DNA of 46,277 bases from Clavaria fumosa. Taxonomy: Eukaryota; Basidiomycota; Agaricomycetes; Agaricales; Clavariaceae. The notes below the pieces were generated by a model. That model made no database searches and was not told the origin of the DNA. It was given only the letters and a program-made list of their open reading frames with translations. The stretch covers positions 1 through 46,277 of the forward strand of contig CATOQE010000003.1 in NCBI GenBank assembly GCA_951802425.1. Direction: 5' to 3'. The translations under genes were made by a program, and so were the position numbers. Positions 19,334 through 29,486 of the stretch are shown here, in pieces (the first letter of the stretch is position 1; each line of letters begins with the position of its first letter).

Positions 19334-19528
19334 GCGTTTCTTAAGGTGGGTTGCTAACTATTCCCTAGGACGAATAGGCTAGCCTATTCAGGTTGGATGT
19401 TGGATACCTTCAAATCTCACCCCCCCCTTGGAATTGAGGGTGGTGGCAGTGAGGGGAGGTGACCCAGAGTGGATTAGGGTTAGGTTAAGGGGATTCGTGG
19501 TTTCCCCTAACTCAAATGGCAGGGTTAG
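19334..19528. other. spacer between palindrome and minisatellite
   Basis: Unique in the window. Contains an 18-bp perfect palindrome GAATAGGCTAGCCTATTC at 19372-19389. No gene. Confidence 0.5.
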
Positions 19529-19902
19529 GGCCTGGTTGGATTGACTGGGCCTGGTTGGATCACCTTGGGGCATGGTTGGATTAACCCAGGGCATGGTTAG
19601 ATTGACCCAGGGCATGGTTGGATCACCCTGAGGCATGGTTGGATTGACCCAGGGCATGGTTGGATTAACCCAGGGCCTGGTTGGATCTACTTGGGGCATG
19701 GTTGGATCTACTTGGGGCATGGTTGGATCACCCTGAGGCATGGTTGGATCTACTTGGGGCATGGTTGGATTAACCCAGGGCCTGGTTGGATCACCCTGAG
19801 GCATGGTTGGATTGACCCAGGGCATGGTTGGATCACCCTGTGGTTAGGTTGGATTGACCCAGGGCATGGTTGGATCACCTTGGGGCCTGGTTGGATCTAC
19901 TA
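19529..19902. repeat. 21-bp minisatellite, 16 full units plus partial ends
   Basis: Units of 21 bp in perfect register from 19548 to 19883, all of the form GGCATGGTTGGAT followed by one of a few 8-bp tails (TGACCCAG, TAACCCAG, CACCCTGA, CTACTTGG). Since 21 is a multiple of 3, both strands have long open frames (for example minus 19388-19825, repeating NPTMPQ), which should not be taken as a protein without further evidence. Confidence 0.95.
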
Positions 19903-20315
19903 ATAGCATAGTCCTTGTGCAGATGGAGCATCTGCGCTTTCTTTCACTGCAAGCTAACCACTCAAGCTAGTCTTTTGAAATTTTGTGTGCCTATATCTAC
20001 CCCTCTAATCCTCAATTTCCATGGTTTACATTTTCCCCAAACCTATTTCCCAATGCATGGCAGAGCTGCTGACCAAACCAGTCAAAATTCTCCCATTTAT
20101 CAAAACCAACCATAGGATTCCAAAACAAATGGAATGCTATACTGGGCCATCCCATACCTATCATATTCCATCCCTCTCTCTCCCCTCCCATCACCCACAA
20201 AGCAACAATTCCAGCATATAGTCAGAATCCAGTTCTCACATCCTCACACAAGTTTGTACTTGTGGTGGCACCTAATCAAAAGGGATCACATTGAAAGATT
20301 GAGTATAGTGCATGA
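19900..20315. repeat. repeat R1, copy 2 (truncated)
   Basis: Starts CTAATAGCATAGTCCTTGTG directly at the end of the minisatellite. It matches the R1 unit to the AAGATTGAGTATAGTGCATG block and then switches to R4. Confidence 0.85.
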
Positions 20316-20604
20316 ATAATTTAGGGTTCCTGGGGTCTTCCAGCAAAATTTGAAATATAGTAGCTGTGAAGTAGTTATTAGAAGAACATATGCAGCTGAC
20401 TGATAGCTGCATATATGAATGTTGATGTTGTCATGTCATGAGGTGGGTCACATGGTGATGCTTGTGACCATGGGTAATACTGGTAATGTGAATAAGACTA
20501 ATGTATTCATGTGGCATAATGTGCCAGATGAAGGGATTGTGCCATGGCATATCATACATAGTATTGGAGGCTGCTGGTGTGCCATCATTGTGGTTAGCTG
20601 CTGG
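20316..20604. repeat. repeat R4, copy 2
   Basis: Matches 4927-5220 including the shared GGATTGTGCCATGGCATATC block. It ends at GTTAGCTGCTGG, where the next LTR-like sequence starts. The long triplet array of copy 1 is absent. Confidence 0.75.
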
Positions 20605-20970
20605 TGTTAGGATTGCTTACCTAAGCCATCCCAAAGAGGAGTTGTGGAGAAACTGGGGAGGCTTGTTGGAAGGCCACATGACCTGTGGCTGAGAGTCAGA
20701 TTACTTAATCCCAAAGTCACCTGACCTGCACCTTGGCATGTCACATGATCCAAGGATCCAAGCATGAGAACACCAGCAAGTGCTGAGGCATTTGCTATAA
20801 GTACTTCACCTTTTCCTTTTTTGTACTCTTTTCCCCTTATCTTAGTATTGTCATCATGACCTCCCTTAAGTTGTGTGAGCCCAGTCTTATATAATACTAA
20901 GATCTGCCCATCTGCCCAAGCCCTGTGTCCTAACCCAGCTAGCCTGGACCCTTAATTTCAAACTGTGACA
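20605..20970 (+). mobile_element. candidate short LTR (TGTTAGGA...TGTGACA)
   Basis: TG...CA ends, a TATA-like GCTATAAGTAC at 20794, and a T-rich tract after it. There is no second copy and no target duplication. The following bases do not complement the predicted transcript start. Kept as low-confidence. 20971-21142 after it has no recognisable content. Confidence 0.3.
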
Positions 20971-21142
20971 CATTGTCACAGCTCAGCCCCTATCATCCTC
21001 TTTTCCTTTTCCTTGCCTGTGGTGTGTACCAGAACCACATGAATTTTTTACTGTGTGTAGATACACATGACCCAACCTGGAAGATGACTACTGTGACCCT
21101 CTCTGGGTGATACCAAGTGCCCAGCAACACTGCCCACCACTC

Positions 21143-21972
21143 AATCAAGTCTAGAGTACCATAAGTACATGTGAGACTTTATATGTGCATGTACAGGAAG
21201 TATAATAGAAAAGGAAAAGTGCAGAGGTCACCAAGCAACAAGACTATAGTAGTACAGGGTAGACCTAGTTGTGAAATGACCATGCGTGTGCTCTACTAAG
21301 GTTGCAAGGGGTAGGGAAGACATAAGTAAGGTCACAAATGTGACCAGTCATGGGTCATGACCTAGCTAGATAAGCATATGTGTAACTATAACTATGGGGG
21401 TATCTTCAGATCATAAGTATCGCAGTTATAGATTACTGAGGGCAAGTAGGGGAGCATAATTTGAAGGTATATATGACTGACCGTCAGTGGCACGTTTGGT
21501 TGTTAAGGTCACAAGGTCATGCGAGTGATCATGTGGGTGATGCTAGTGGTGCAGGTGACTTTAGGTGGGAAGTCACATGGGTAACATTGGTAACACAAGT
21601 AATGTGAGTGGCACTGGTAATGGTAGTAGCACCAGTGATGTCATGGTAATGTCAGTGATGCTGGTAGCACTGGTGGTGTCACATGGCCGGTCATGTGCCA
21701 GATGAAGAGATTGCAGAACTGTGTGTTGTGCATTGATATGGTGGGTTCGGACGAAGTATACATGTGGGGTGAGGCAGAGAGAGGCATTGCGAGTATGGTA
21801 TGGTGGTCGTGAGTGTCGTGTGAATGCGGGAGAGGTCAGAGGGGCTCCCAGAAGGGGACAGTGGGTTCCGGAAGTGTTTAGAGGGGCTCACAAAGTTATA
21901 GAGGGCAATCAGGAGGTTCGTAGGTGTCGGTAAAGTCGGCTTGGGCAAAGGAAAAATGAATGGGTCCTGACA
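21143..21972 (-). mobile_element. LTR-B fragment (5' part), minus strand
   Basis: Ends on the plus strand with AATGAATGGGTCCTGACA, the inverted LTR-B start. It is collinear with the solo LTR back to AATCAAGTCTAGAGTACC (21144), which is the transcript-start motif. The distal half is missing. Confidence 0.8.
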
Positions 21973-21989
21973 CACCCCTGAAAACAAGT

Positions 21990-22244
21990 ACCCTCACATC
22001 TGCAAGTATTCCAGACACCCATTTTCCCAACCCTGGCCCTATCCCTGATTGGCCCAGCCACTACCCTTTGGTTTTTAGTGAAGCAAAGGGGGATGAGCTT
22101 CCCTGCTCCCGCCCAGACTTAGATATTAAAATTGAGTTTAAACTGGACCCTGGGCACCTCTCCTCTAAGCTATACTCACTAATGCAAGGAGAGATGGTGG
22201 TGAATCACTGGGTGGATGAGCAGCTGGCCTCTGGACAAATCTGA
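21990..22244 (+). pseudogene. Gypsy (GYP-2) protease-RT linker, fragment
   Basis: Reads PDWPSHYPLVFSEAKGDELP and IKIEFKLDPGHLSSKLYSL, collinear with the same linker in GYP-4 (30690-30620 region), so GYP-2 is a diverged relative of that chromovirus. The frame ends at TGA 22242-22244 where GYP-4 has Arg. It continues in frame afterwards (WKSLYVSPLFFKCEKDKLQP). Its Arg in SRPDLDIK marks the residue that is TGA in GYP-4. The upstream protease is missing: LTR-B abuts at 21972. Confidence 0.82.
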
Positions 22245-22790
22245 CCTTGGAAGTCCCTGTATGTGAGCCCCCTCTTCTTCAAATGCGAGAAGGACAAGCT
22301 GCAGCCCATTATCAACTACTCCAGCTGAACTTGCATCAAATCAAAGACAAGTACACCCTCCCCCTCATCTGAGACACTGTGGATGTGTTAAAGGGGGCAA
22401 CTATCTATCCCAAGATTGATGCGAAGGGAGGTTTCCCATCAATGCAGGTCTGGCCAGAACATCAACACCACTGTGCTTTCCTAACACCTCATGGACTCTT
22501 TGAACCAACAGTTATGTGGTTTGGGCTACAGAATGCACCTGCAACCTTCCAGTGCTTCATGAACCATGTGTTGAGGGAAGAGATTGCAGGAGGGCATGTC
22601 TGGGCCTATGTTGATGATGTTATAGTGTTTGCAGAGGATTTGGCTATGCACCAGTATTGGATGGATCAGGTCTTGAGGAAGTTCAGGGAGAATGGGCTGT
22701 GTCTCAGACTCAGCAAGTGTGAGTTCAAGATGAGTGAGATCTTCTTCCTGGGAATGAAGATCTCCCACAACTATCTGGAGCACTGTCACA
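22245..22790 (+). pseudogene. Gypsy (GYP-2) reverse transcriptase fingers/palm, fragment
   Basis: Fingers sequence with a 1-nt deletion near 22328 and a TGA near 22371 (GYP-4 has Arg at this residue), then a 137-codon clean frame: IDAKGGFPSMQVW, FGLQNAPATFQCFMNHVLRE, and the intact active site WAYVDDVIVFAEDL, then GLCLRLSKCEFKMSE. After ISHNYLEH the frame runs into unrelated sequence (about 22779), the tail of the opposing gag at 22800-23890. RNase H and integrase are absent. Confidence 0.87.
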
Positions 22791-22799
22791 CCTGTGCTG

Positions 22800-23890
22800 C
22801 TCCCTTCAGGTCCGGACTGGAAACACTATCTCCAGTTCTGGATCTCCGATAGCTCATACCTTGTGCCTCAGTAGTAGGTTTTCGTCCTCTGGCTCCTCAC
22901 TTTCAACCACAGGTATCTCCTGTGGTTTATTGGGCCCTGCCTTGCCTGGATCCTCCTGTAAGGCATAGTTCCTTACATTTCCCCTAAAATCCTCTGGCTT
23001 TCACTGTGACTGCAGACATGCACTCATGTAATGCCCTGCTTTCCTGCATGTATAATATATTAAAGGAGCTTTCCACTCCTCTCCAATTTGTGGCCCTGCC
23101 TTGGGCAGTTCTAGCTGGGGTTTACTCCCTCTGGCTGGGGTGCATTCATCCTGCACACAGTCAATCCACAGGGGAAAAGGTTCCCCTGGCCTGTGGTCTG
23201 TGTGTGGCTGATATGGCCACAGTCTCACAAACTGCTGCCCCACAGGTATTCTACCTGTGGGTGGGTTTCCTTTGGTACCCACTGGGTTCCCTGACGAAGG
23301 CACTGCCCTCTGCTGCCGGAGGTAGTGGAGGGTCGCTTCCACTTGGTGACTAGCGTCGATAATATCCTCGATGCTAATTGCACGAGTTTTGAAGATGGCC
23401 TCCACCATCTTGTTAGGCAGTCCATTAAGGAACTGCCTCTTCATCATACCAGCATCAGGTGGGGTGAGCATTTGCTCAGCTGCCTGGGCCAATTCATTCC
23501 AGAATCCCAAGGCACCCTTCACCTTTGTGAACTTTACCTGGTAGAAGGCATCCACTGCCTTTTGGGCCATTACCTCAGTCAGGAACTGCTTAAACATAGC
23601 AGTTATCAATTCCTCGAAGGTGGACCTTCGAGGAGCACAGGACAGTCCTGTTACTTCTTGGGTATACCAAGTAGCAGCTATTCTGCTCAGTTGTGAACCT
23701 GCTAACATGACACATTGGTTCTCCAACTGCAGTCGGACTACTCTATAAATGTAGAAGTAGTTAAAGAGGCCATTGAGCCACCCTTCCCAGACAACAAGAT
23801 CATATTGTCTGTCATAGAGCTCAGGGGGCTCAATCTTGATCCCCTTAATCTCAGCTATTGCCTTGGGCAATAGCAAGGTTTTATCTCATA
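22800..23890 (-). pseudogene. Gypsy gag (capsid plus zinc knuckle), N-terminally truncated
   Basis: Long frame 23876-23001 with retrotransposon gag features: IEPPELYDRQYDLVVWEGWL, RIAATWYTQEV, and a zinc knuckle that reads Y-x2-C-x4-H-x4-C (YYTCRKAGHYMSAC). The first Cys is replaced by Tyr, a single G-to-A change. After a TGA at 23001-23003 the same frame continues for about 50 acidic codons (EEPEDENLLLRH) to about 22850, so CGA to TGA is again likely. The 5' end stops near 23890, where a plus-strand RT scrap begins. Lineage is probably that of GYP-1, judging by style, but no linkage is visible. Confidence 0.82.
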
Positions 23891-24027
23891 TCATCACAAG
23901 ATAGCAATGTAACACATCACTTTGGTAGTTGGTAGAACTTGGGGATACTTCCTGATTAATCTCCCACTCCTTCTGGGGTGGTTCCATCCATCTGAATGGG
24001 CCCATTCAACTTGTTGGCTCTCAATGG

Positions 24028-24330
24028 TTGCTAGAAGCCAGGGGCAGCATCATGCAAGCAGATCCTATGCTTTGTATCCCAAAAATGAGCCAGAATCTGC
24101 TTCTGTGGACAGTTGTAGACTGTCAGAAACAGAATGCGAACACCTTATGGGATATCACCCTGTTGCCTGACCAGGACCAGATCAGACAAGACATGGCTAG
24201 AGCATGTACATATCTGTCAGATGTGTACAAGCAAGTGCATGTGGAACCTGAAGAAGTTTGAAAGATGGCATTTGCAACTGCCTTAGGCACCATGTTCTCA
24301 CATGTGATGCAGATAGGAATTGCAATGCCC
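24028..24330 (+). pseudogene. Gypsy RT fragment, GYP-1 family, plus strand
   Basis: TVVDCQKQNANTLWDITLLP, ARACTYLSDVYKQVHVEPEE and MAFATALGTMFSHVMQIG match 2000-1740 of GYP-1 residue by residue. A TGA at 24259-24261 replaces a Trp codon present in the other copy (EEVWKMAF). After MQIG there is a 1-nt shift and similarity ends within 10 codons. Only the fingers and the beginning of the palm remain. Confidence 0.82.
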
Positions 24331-24826
24331 CTGGGTAATGACACAGTGGTCAATGAATATAAGAATTCTGATGCTGGGGAACAAACTGATGGTGGTGCTA
24401 TAAGAGTGGAGACATTCATAGCTGTCAAGAGGATAGATAACATGTTTGGTTGGTGTCAAGGAACAATCTGACAGTGGTGACAGCAGTGAAGGTATCCCTC
24501 ATTGATGGGGCCATGACATATCTACACTGGTCTCTTGGTTTGCTGCTTGTGACTTGGCAATCTCGATGCACATATTGTCATTGGCATAGGCCCTGCATGG
24601 CTCAGTTGCATGCATGCCTGGGGCATGCAGGTCTGCATTGTTGATAAGTGGTGTGTGCACCTCTCCTTTGCTCATCTCATAATATGTGATGTCCTGCTTG
24701 TATAATAATTCTGTCTCTTCTCAACTCAGTGTTTGTGTACTGTTGCATTCACTAATCCCATAAGGTTTGCAGCTTGGGATCAGGATGGAAGGTGGGCAAA
24801 CAGGTACTTGTTTTTTTCTGTGCATT
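24331..24826. other. no recognisable content
   Basis: Low-CpG sequence between an RT scrap and REP-F copy 3. It contains repeated TGCATGCATGCCTGGGGCATGCAG-type words near 24610, but no gene, LTR end or second copy. Confidence 0.4.
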
Positions 24827-25840
24827 GATGTCATAGAACTACTGGCAGTGTTAGTTCAGTTTATATCATTGACCAAGGAAACTCAATCCTCAATCAACAA
24901 CATGCCCATATTGTTGACCAATGATAAGTGCAAGTAGTCAGCCAATGGCATGCACATATTGTCAGTCAACAAAGCAGTGGAAGCAGGGCAAGCAGGTGAG
25001 TGGGGCAGGCAGTGCAATTAGGTTGAGTGAGATGAGTAGTGCAAGCAGGGTGAGCAGGTGAGTGGCAGTCATGGTTAGCAGTGGGCAGTGCAAGTGGGAT
25101 GGGCAGGGTGTATAGCACAAGTGGGTTGAGCAGGGTAGGCAGTGCAAGTAAGGAGGGTGGGGTGGATGGTGCAAGCATTGAGAGTGGCATGGGATGGCAC
25201 AAGCAGGGTGACTAGTGCAGTACAAGCAAGGTGAGCATGATAGACAGGGACTTACATTGAGTTGAGTGACTTGCTGACTGTAGACTCTGAAGGTCTGAGA
25301 TGACTGGGGACAGGGACAGGGAATTTTGTTTCCACATTTCATCAGTCTTTCTTGTCTAGGTGGCTAACATTATTATGCCTTCCTGTCTCCACTACCCATG
25401 GTGGGCCTTCTTCTTCCATTCTATCTAGCATCCATTCAAGCTCTCCTCTATCTGAGGTGCTCCCTGCTGCCCCTCTGGCACTATTAGATAGTCACCCATA
25501 TACCAGCATACCATTGCCCTTATATTATTGTCTGCTCTCCTGTCTCTGCCCAAGTGACTTGATTCAGCAAATGTGTCTCCCCCATATGTTGATAGCTGTG
25601 GGCCACACACTATGAAACACATGCATTCAAGCTTTGACACTGACTCAACTCACAACTGAACTGACTTTATAACATGTGGGCATCCATGACACCTACTTTG
25701 ACATACACCTCCAGTCAACTTTGTGCATCATGTGAGCATGGGAGTCCTGGATACCCACATTGAGATACAGATCCAGCCAACTTACTTTGTACATTGTGAG
25801 AGGTGTGGGTGTCCTGGCCATTTACACAGCATGGCTCACC
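24827..25840. repeat. REP-F copy 3, no inversion
   Basis: The most complete linear copy: CATTGATGTCATAGAACTAC start, G-rich section (24970-25240), ACAAGCAAGGTGAGCATGAT block, then the part that forms the arms of IR1 and IR2, ending CATGGCTCACC at 25840 where R2 begins. Unlike copies 1 and 2, no inverted arm follows. Confidence 0.85.
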
Positions 25841-26495
25841 TAGCTGTAAAACAAATGGCCAATGCAAGTTTGGCCACAAAATAAAAAACTGCAAAATGTG
25901 TTATAGGAACTTTGTAGACATGTTCTATAGGTAAAACAATACAACTTTTGTATGGATCATGTCTCACCCCACTTGCTACTTCAAAAGATCCCCTGGTTTT
26001 CATTTTGGCCTCTTCCTAGTGTATCATTACAAAGAATAGCATATTGTACAATACGTAGGCATGGGAGGCCTATGAAACTTTGAGGAGACATTCTCTATAG
26101 TATATCAATGGTTTATGGCCACTTACCTGATCCCCTAAGCTTCTACTTTCAAAGATCCCCTGAAAATGCCCAAAAAACTCATTTTCCCGGGATCTTTGGA
26201 CCTGGACACTAAAACACTTATGTAAAGCACCCACACCCTTTCCCTATACCCCCTCTAACCCCCCATACCATTCACTACCAAGTGGCCAATGCTCCACTTT
26301 CTGCTGACCCTTCTCTAACATCTGGCCACAGCTGGCCACTGTAGTTTCGGAACCTGGGATCTTTGGAAGCATAAGGTATACCACACTCAAAACACCTGGA
26401 ACCTAGTGTCAAATAGGTGCCCTAACCCCAGGAATATTTTCAGGATTTTTGAACCGCTTATAGATTCTGGCCAATAGGCCACTTTGCCAAGACCC
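25841..26495. repeat. R2 tandem repeat, unit 1 (655 bp)
   Basis: Starts TAGCTGTAAAACAAATGGCC and is repeated from 26496 with very few substitutions over at least 465 bp. It is rich in TGGCCA and GGCCAATG words. No coding capacity. Confidence 0.92.
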
Positions 26496-26967
26496 TAGCT
26501 GTAAAACAAATGGCCAATGCAAGTTTGGCCACAAAATAAAAAACTGCAAAATGTGTTATAGGAACTTTGTAGACATGTTCTATAGGTAAAACAATACAAC
26601 TTTTGTATGGATCATGTCTCACCCCACTTGCTACTTCAAAAGATCCCCTGGTTTTCATTTTGGCCTCTTCCTAGTGTATCATTACAAAGAATAGCATATT
26701 GTACAATACGTAGGCATGGGAGGCCTATGAAACTTTGAGGAGACATTCTCTATAGTATATCAATGATTTATGGCCACTTACCTGATCCCCTAAGCTTCTA
26801 CTTTCAAAGATCCCCTGAAAATGCCCAAAAAACTCATTTTCCTGGGATCTTTGGACCTGGACACTAAAACACTTATGTAAAGCACCCACACCCTTTCCCT
26901 ATACCCCCTCTAACCCCCCATACCATTCACTACCAAGTGGCCAATGCTCCACTTTCTGCTGACCCTT
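26496..26967. repeat. R2 tandem repeat, unit 2 (truncated)
   Basis: Same as unit 1 up to TTTCTGCTGACCCTT, then switches to R3. Differences from unit 1 are single substitutions (for example C to T in TTTTCCYGGG). Confidence 0.9.
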
Positions 26968-27298
26968 ACCCACAACACTTGGCCAATGCAGCATTGGCCA
27001 ACTTCTGTTAAATAATTTCCAATAATCACCAAAATATTCATATGCCTAGTTCCCATTTTTGGCATCATCTTTTGTATGGAAACCATATCCCACTTTCCAT
27101 CTGTTCCAAAGATCCCCATTATTCTTGATATTAAATGAGCTTGGCACATTGGCTATATCTCAGCAAACACTTCATATATTTTCATCAGACTTTGTGAGTA
27201 GATGCATACCTATGAGCAGTATCCTCAGTAATATTTATATGAATTTACATGATTTAATGTAAAGGGTAGAGTGGGTGTGCAGATGAAGCAGAAGTATG
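26968..27298. repeat. repeat R3, copy 1
   Basis: Matches 34505-34838. Begins ACCCACAACACTTGG and includes the 23-bp near-palindrome TTGGCCAATG-CAG-CATTGGCCAA at 26979-27001. GYP-4 starts directly at its right end. Confidence 0.85.
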
Positions 27299-27858
27299 TG
27301 TCAGTCCAAGTCCCTCACAGAAGTGAGAAGGGGAAAGAAGCTCGATTTCAATGTAGGGAACTACACACATTACAAAGGTACTATATATACTGGGGAAAGG
27401 GGGCTGTGTAGGGGATGAGTCATAAAAAGGGGAATGAGGCTACGCGCACTGAGTTGTGCAGAATAGGGGAGGCAGTATAGGGAAAAGGGGATACCAAATA
27501 CAGAAGGTAGCAGCAAGGGACGGATAAGGGGAAAATGACAAGAGAAATGCTTAGCATGGGCTTGGCTGGCCGTGGAGGGGCCTGGATTAGTCCCGATTAG
27601 GGTAGATTACTTGATGGGAGCTGTCAGAGGGATTATTGCTGATCTGCCTCCATCACAAATTGCAAAGTGTGGGAAAAGGTCGAGGAACGTGGGCATGGGC
27701 ACGTGGCAGCGCTTATCGGGAGCTCATAGGTGTCGGCGCATGGTCGCAGGCGACTCCAAAGGTCGCAGAGGGTCATGTGGTCCCATACTCGGCCCTCGTA
27801 ACTAGTCCCTAGCGCGTTGTGGATTCAGTGACGGTGGCTTATGTAATGGATCCTGACA
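27299..27858 (-). repeat. GYP-4 3' LTR (560 bp)
   Basis: TGTCAGTCC...GGATCCTGACA on the plus strand. It pairs with 33313-33853. Relative to that copy many CG sites are TG or CA here and a few the reverse. It carries about 19 bp extra near 27735-27765. Confidence 0.95.
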
Positions 27859-27870
27859 TGGCCCCCTCCT
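27859..27870 (-). promoter_or_regulatory. polypurine tract of GYP-4
   Basis: Minus strand AGGAGGGGGC directly upstream of the 3' LTR. It primes plus-strand DNA synthesis. The pol stop codon (27872-27870) overlaps its first base. Confidence 0.85.
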
Positions 27871-28109
27871 CAAGGCTGGGCGTCTCGACCGGCCAATCGT
27901 GCCTTGTCCGGGTGCTTGAGGAAGAAGTCGCAGAGAAGAATTGCGGTGTTGGTAAGGTTTTGGCAGGGTTCCCAGGTGTTTTCTTCAATCGGGTAGCCTA
28001 GCCACTTTGCCAGGTATTTCACTCCTTGTCCTACTTTCTTCACATCCAGGATCTCTTCGACCTCATACTCTAAGTGGTCGTCATCAATGGTTGGAGGAGG
28101 CGGAGGAGG
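27870..28109 (-). pseudogene. GYP-4 chromodomain at the end of pol
   Basis: After a TGA at 28110-28112 the pol frame continues through a Pro run into YEVEEILDVKKVGQGVKYLA and WLGYPIEENTWEP, a canonical chromodomain with its aromatic residues (Y, W, W) in place. It ends DAQP at TGA 27870-27872. In chromoviruses this domain recognises histone marks and biases integration. Because of the TGA it would be cut off from the integrase unless the stop is read through. The stop reads as CGA to TGA. Confidence 0.9.
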
Positions 28110-29486
28110 TCAGGCTTGGGAGGCAAAAGAAGGGGGAACGAATGGGGTTAGGAGGAGCTCGTTGAATACATCGTGAATGCGCCAAGCAGGAGGTAGCTTG
28201 AGGCGATACCCTGCTGGTCCTACTTTCTCGACGATGGCAAAAGGCCCAGCCCATTTGTTGTCAAGTTTCTTGGTTGGGCAGTCCATTTTCAAGTTTCGCA
28301 TGTCGAGCCAAACTAAGTCTCCCTTCCCATACTTGCGACTGGGTCGCTTTCTGCTGTTGTAGCTTTTCTTCATTGCCAGCACAGCTTTCTCCATGGCTTC
28401 TTTGGCAGCACATCGCGACTCTTCCAACTTCGCCATCCACTCATCAGCAGCTGGGTTCACCTCTGTCCGCGGGTGTATACCTCCATTCCAGGGGTGTCGG
28501 CCGTAGTCCAGGAAGAAGGGCGTGTAGCCTGTCGCGGAATGTTCCCGGTTATTCAGCACGAATTCCGCTGTGCTCAACCACTCCGCCCAATCATCCTGGA
28601 GATGGTCGACGTATTCCCGCAGGTAGGTTTCAATCTCCTGATTCACCCGTTCCATTTGTCTGTCAGTTTGGGGATGGAAGGCAGTGCTCAGATTAGCCTT
28701 TATCCCAATCATCCGGTAGAACTCCTTCATGAATCGAGAGATGAACTGTGGGCCACGATCGCTGACGACCTTCTGGGGGATTCCGTGGTTCCGGAATACA
28801 CAGTCGTGGAGGATCCTAGCTGCTCCCAAACTTGTTAAGTCAAAACCGATTGCTTCGATGAGCATGCGCTTGGTGAATTTGTTGACAATCACAAGGATGG
28901 AGTCGAAGCCACGGGACTGTGGCAGCGGCCCTACTATGTCCCAGCTGATCGCCCACCATGGACCGTTCTGGACTGGGTGTGGGTGTAGGGGTGCGGCACG
29001 CTTGGTTCGGTCAGGTTTGGTTCTCTGACAGCCTTCGCATCCAGACACATACTTCTCCACATCTTTTACCATCTCAGGCCACCAGTAGGCTTTGAGCATC
29101 GCGGCCTTCATCTTCTTAATCCCGAGGTGTCCCACAATGGGAAGGTCATGTTCATAGTTGAGTACCACCTCGCGGACTGCCGGGGGTATCCATACAGTGC
29201 CATTTCTCCACCACAATCCCAAACGGTCTCGCATCCAGCTGTCATTGATTTCCATAGGCTTGGTGACGTGTTCTGCGCTCCTCTTCTGGAGGAGCGTCTC
29301 CATTTCAGATGTGAAGCCAGTGCGTACATCCACATCGGGGGGGAACATCTGGACAGGAGCATCTTCTTCAGCGGTCTCCCCATAGTCAGGTCTTCGCGAG
29401 AGGGTATCGGCTTTGGTGTTGCTTTTACCAGTCCAATACTTGATCGCGAAGTCGAAGTTCTGGAGTTCTCCGTACCAGCGTATTTG
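28110..29486 (-). pseudogene. GYP-4 integrase
   Basis: The frame contains the N-terminal HHCC zinc domain (YEHDLPIVGHLG...CEGCQRTKPD) and the D,D,E core: SWDIVGPLP, VVSDRGPQFISRF and ERVNQEIETYLRE. After this come GYTPFFLDYGRHPWN and the C-terminal DNKWAGPFAIVEKVGPAGYR block. All catalytic and zinc ligands that I can place are present. It is bounded by two TGA codons (29487-29489 upstream, 28110-28112 downstream) in the single pol frame. The intact protein inserts element DNA into the chromosome. Confidence 0.93.

Noticed and set aside
19388..19825. 145-codon minus frame encoding NPTMPQ-type heptads
   Set aside because: It is forced open by the 21-bp period of the minisatellite, and the plus strand is open as well. 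No start context or flanking coding supports a gene.
19548..19883. CRISPR-like array
   Set aside because: Units are contiguous 21-mers without unique spacers, and the context is eukaryotic retrotransposon DNA.
20605..20985. Self-priming site for the candidate short LTR at 20605
   Set aside because: The bases after 20970 (or 20980) do not complement the region about 32 nt downstream of the TATA-like box.
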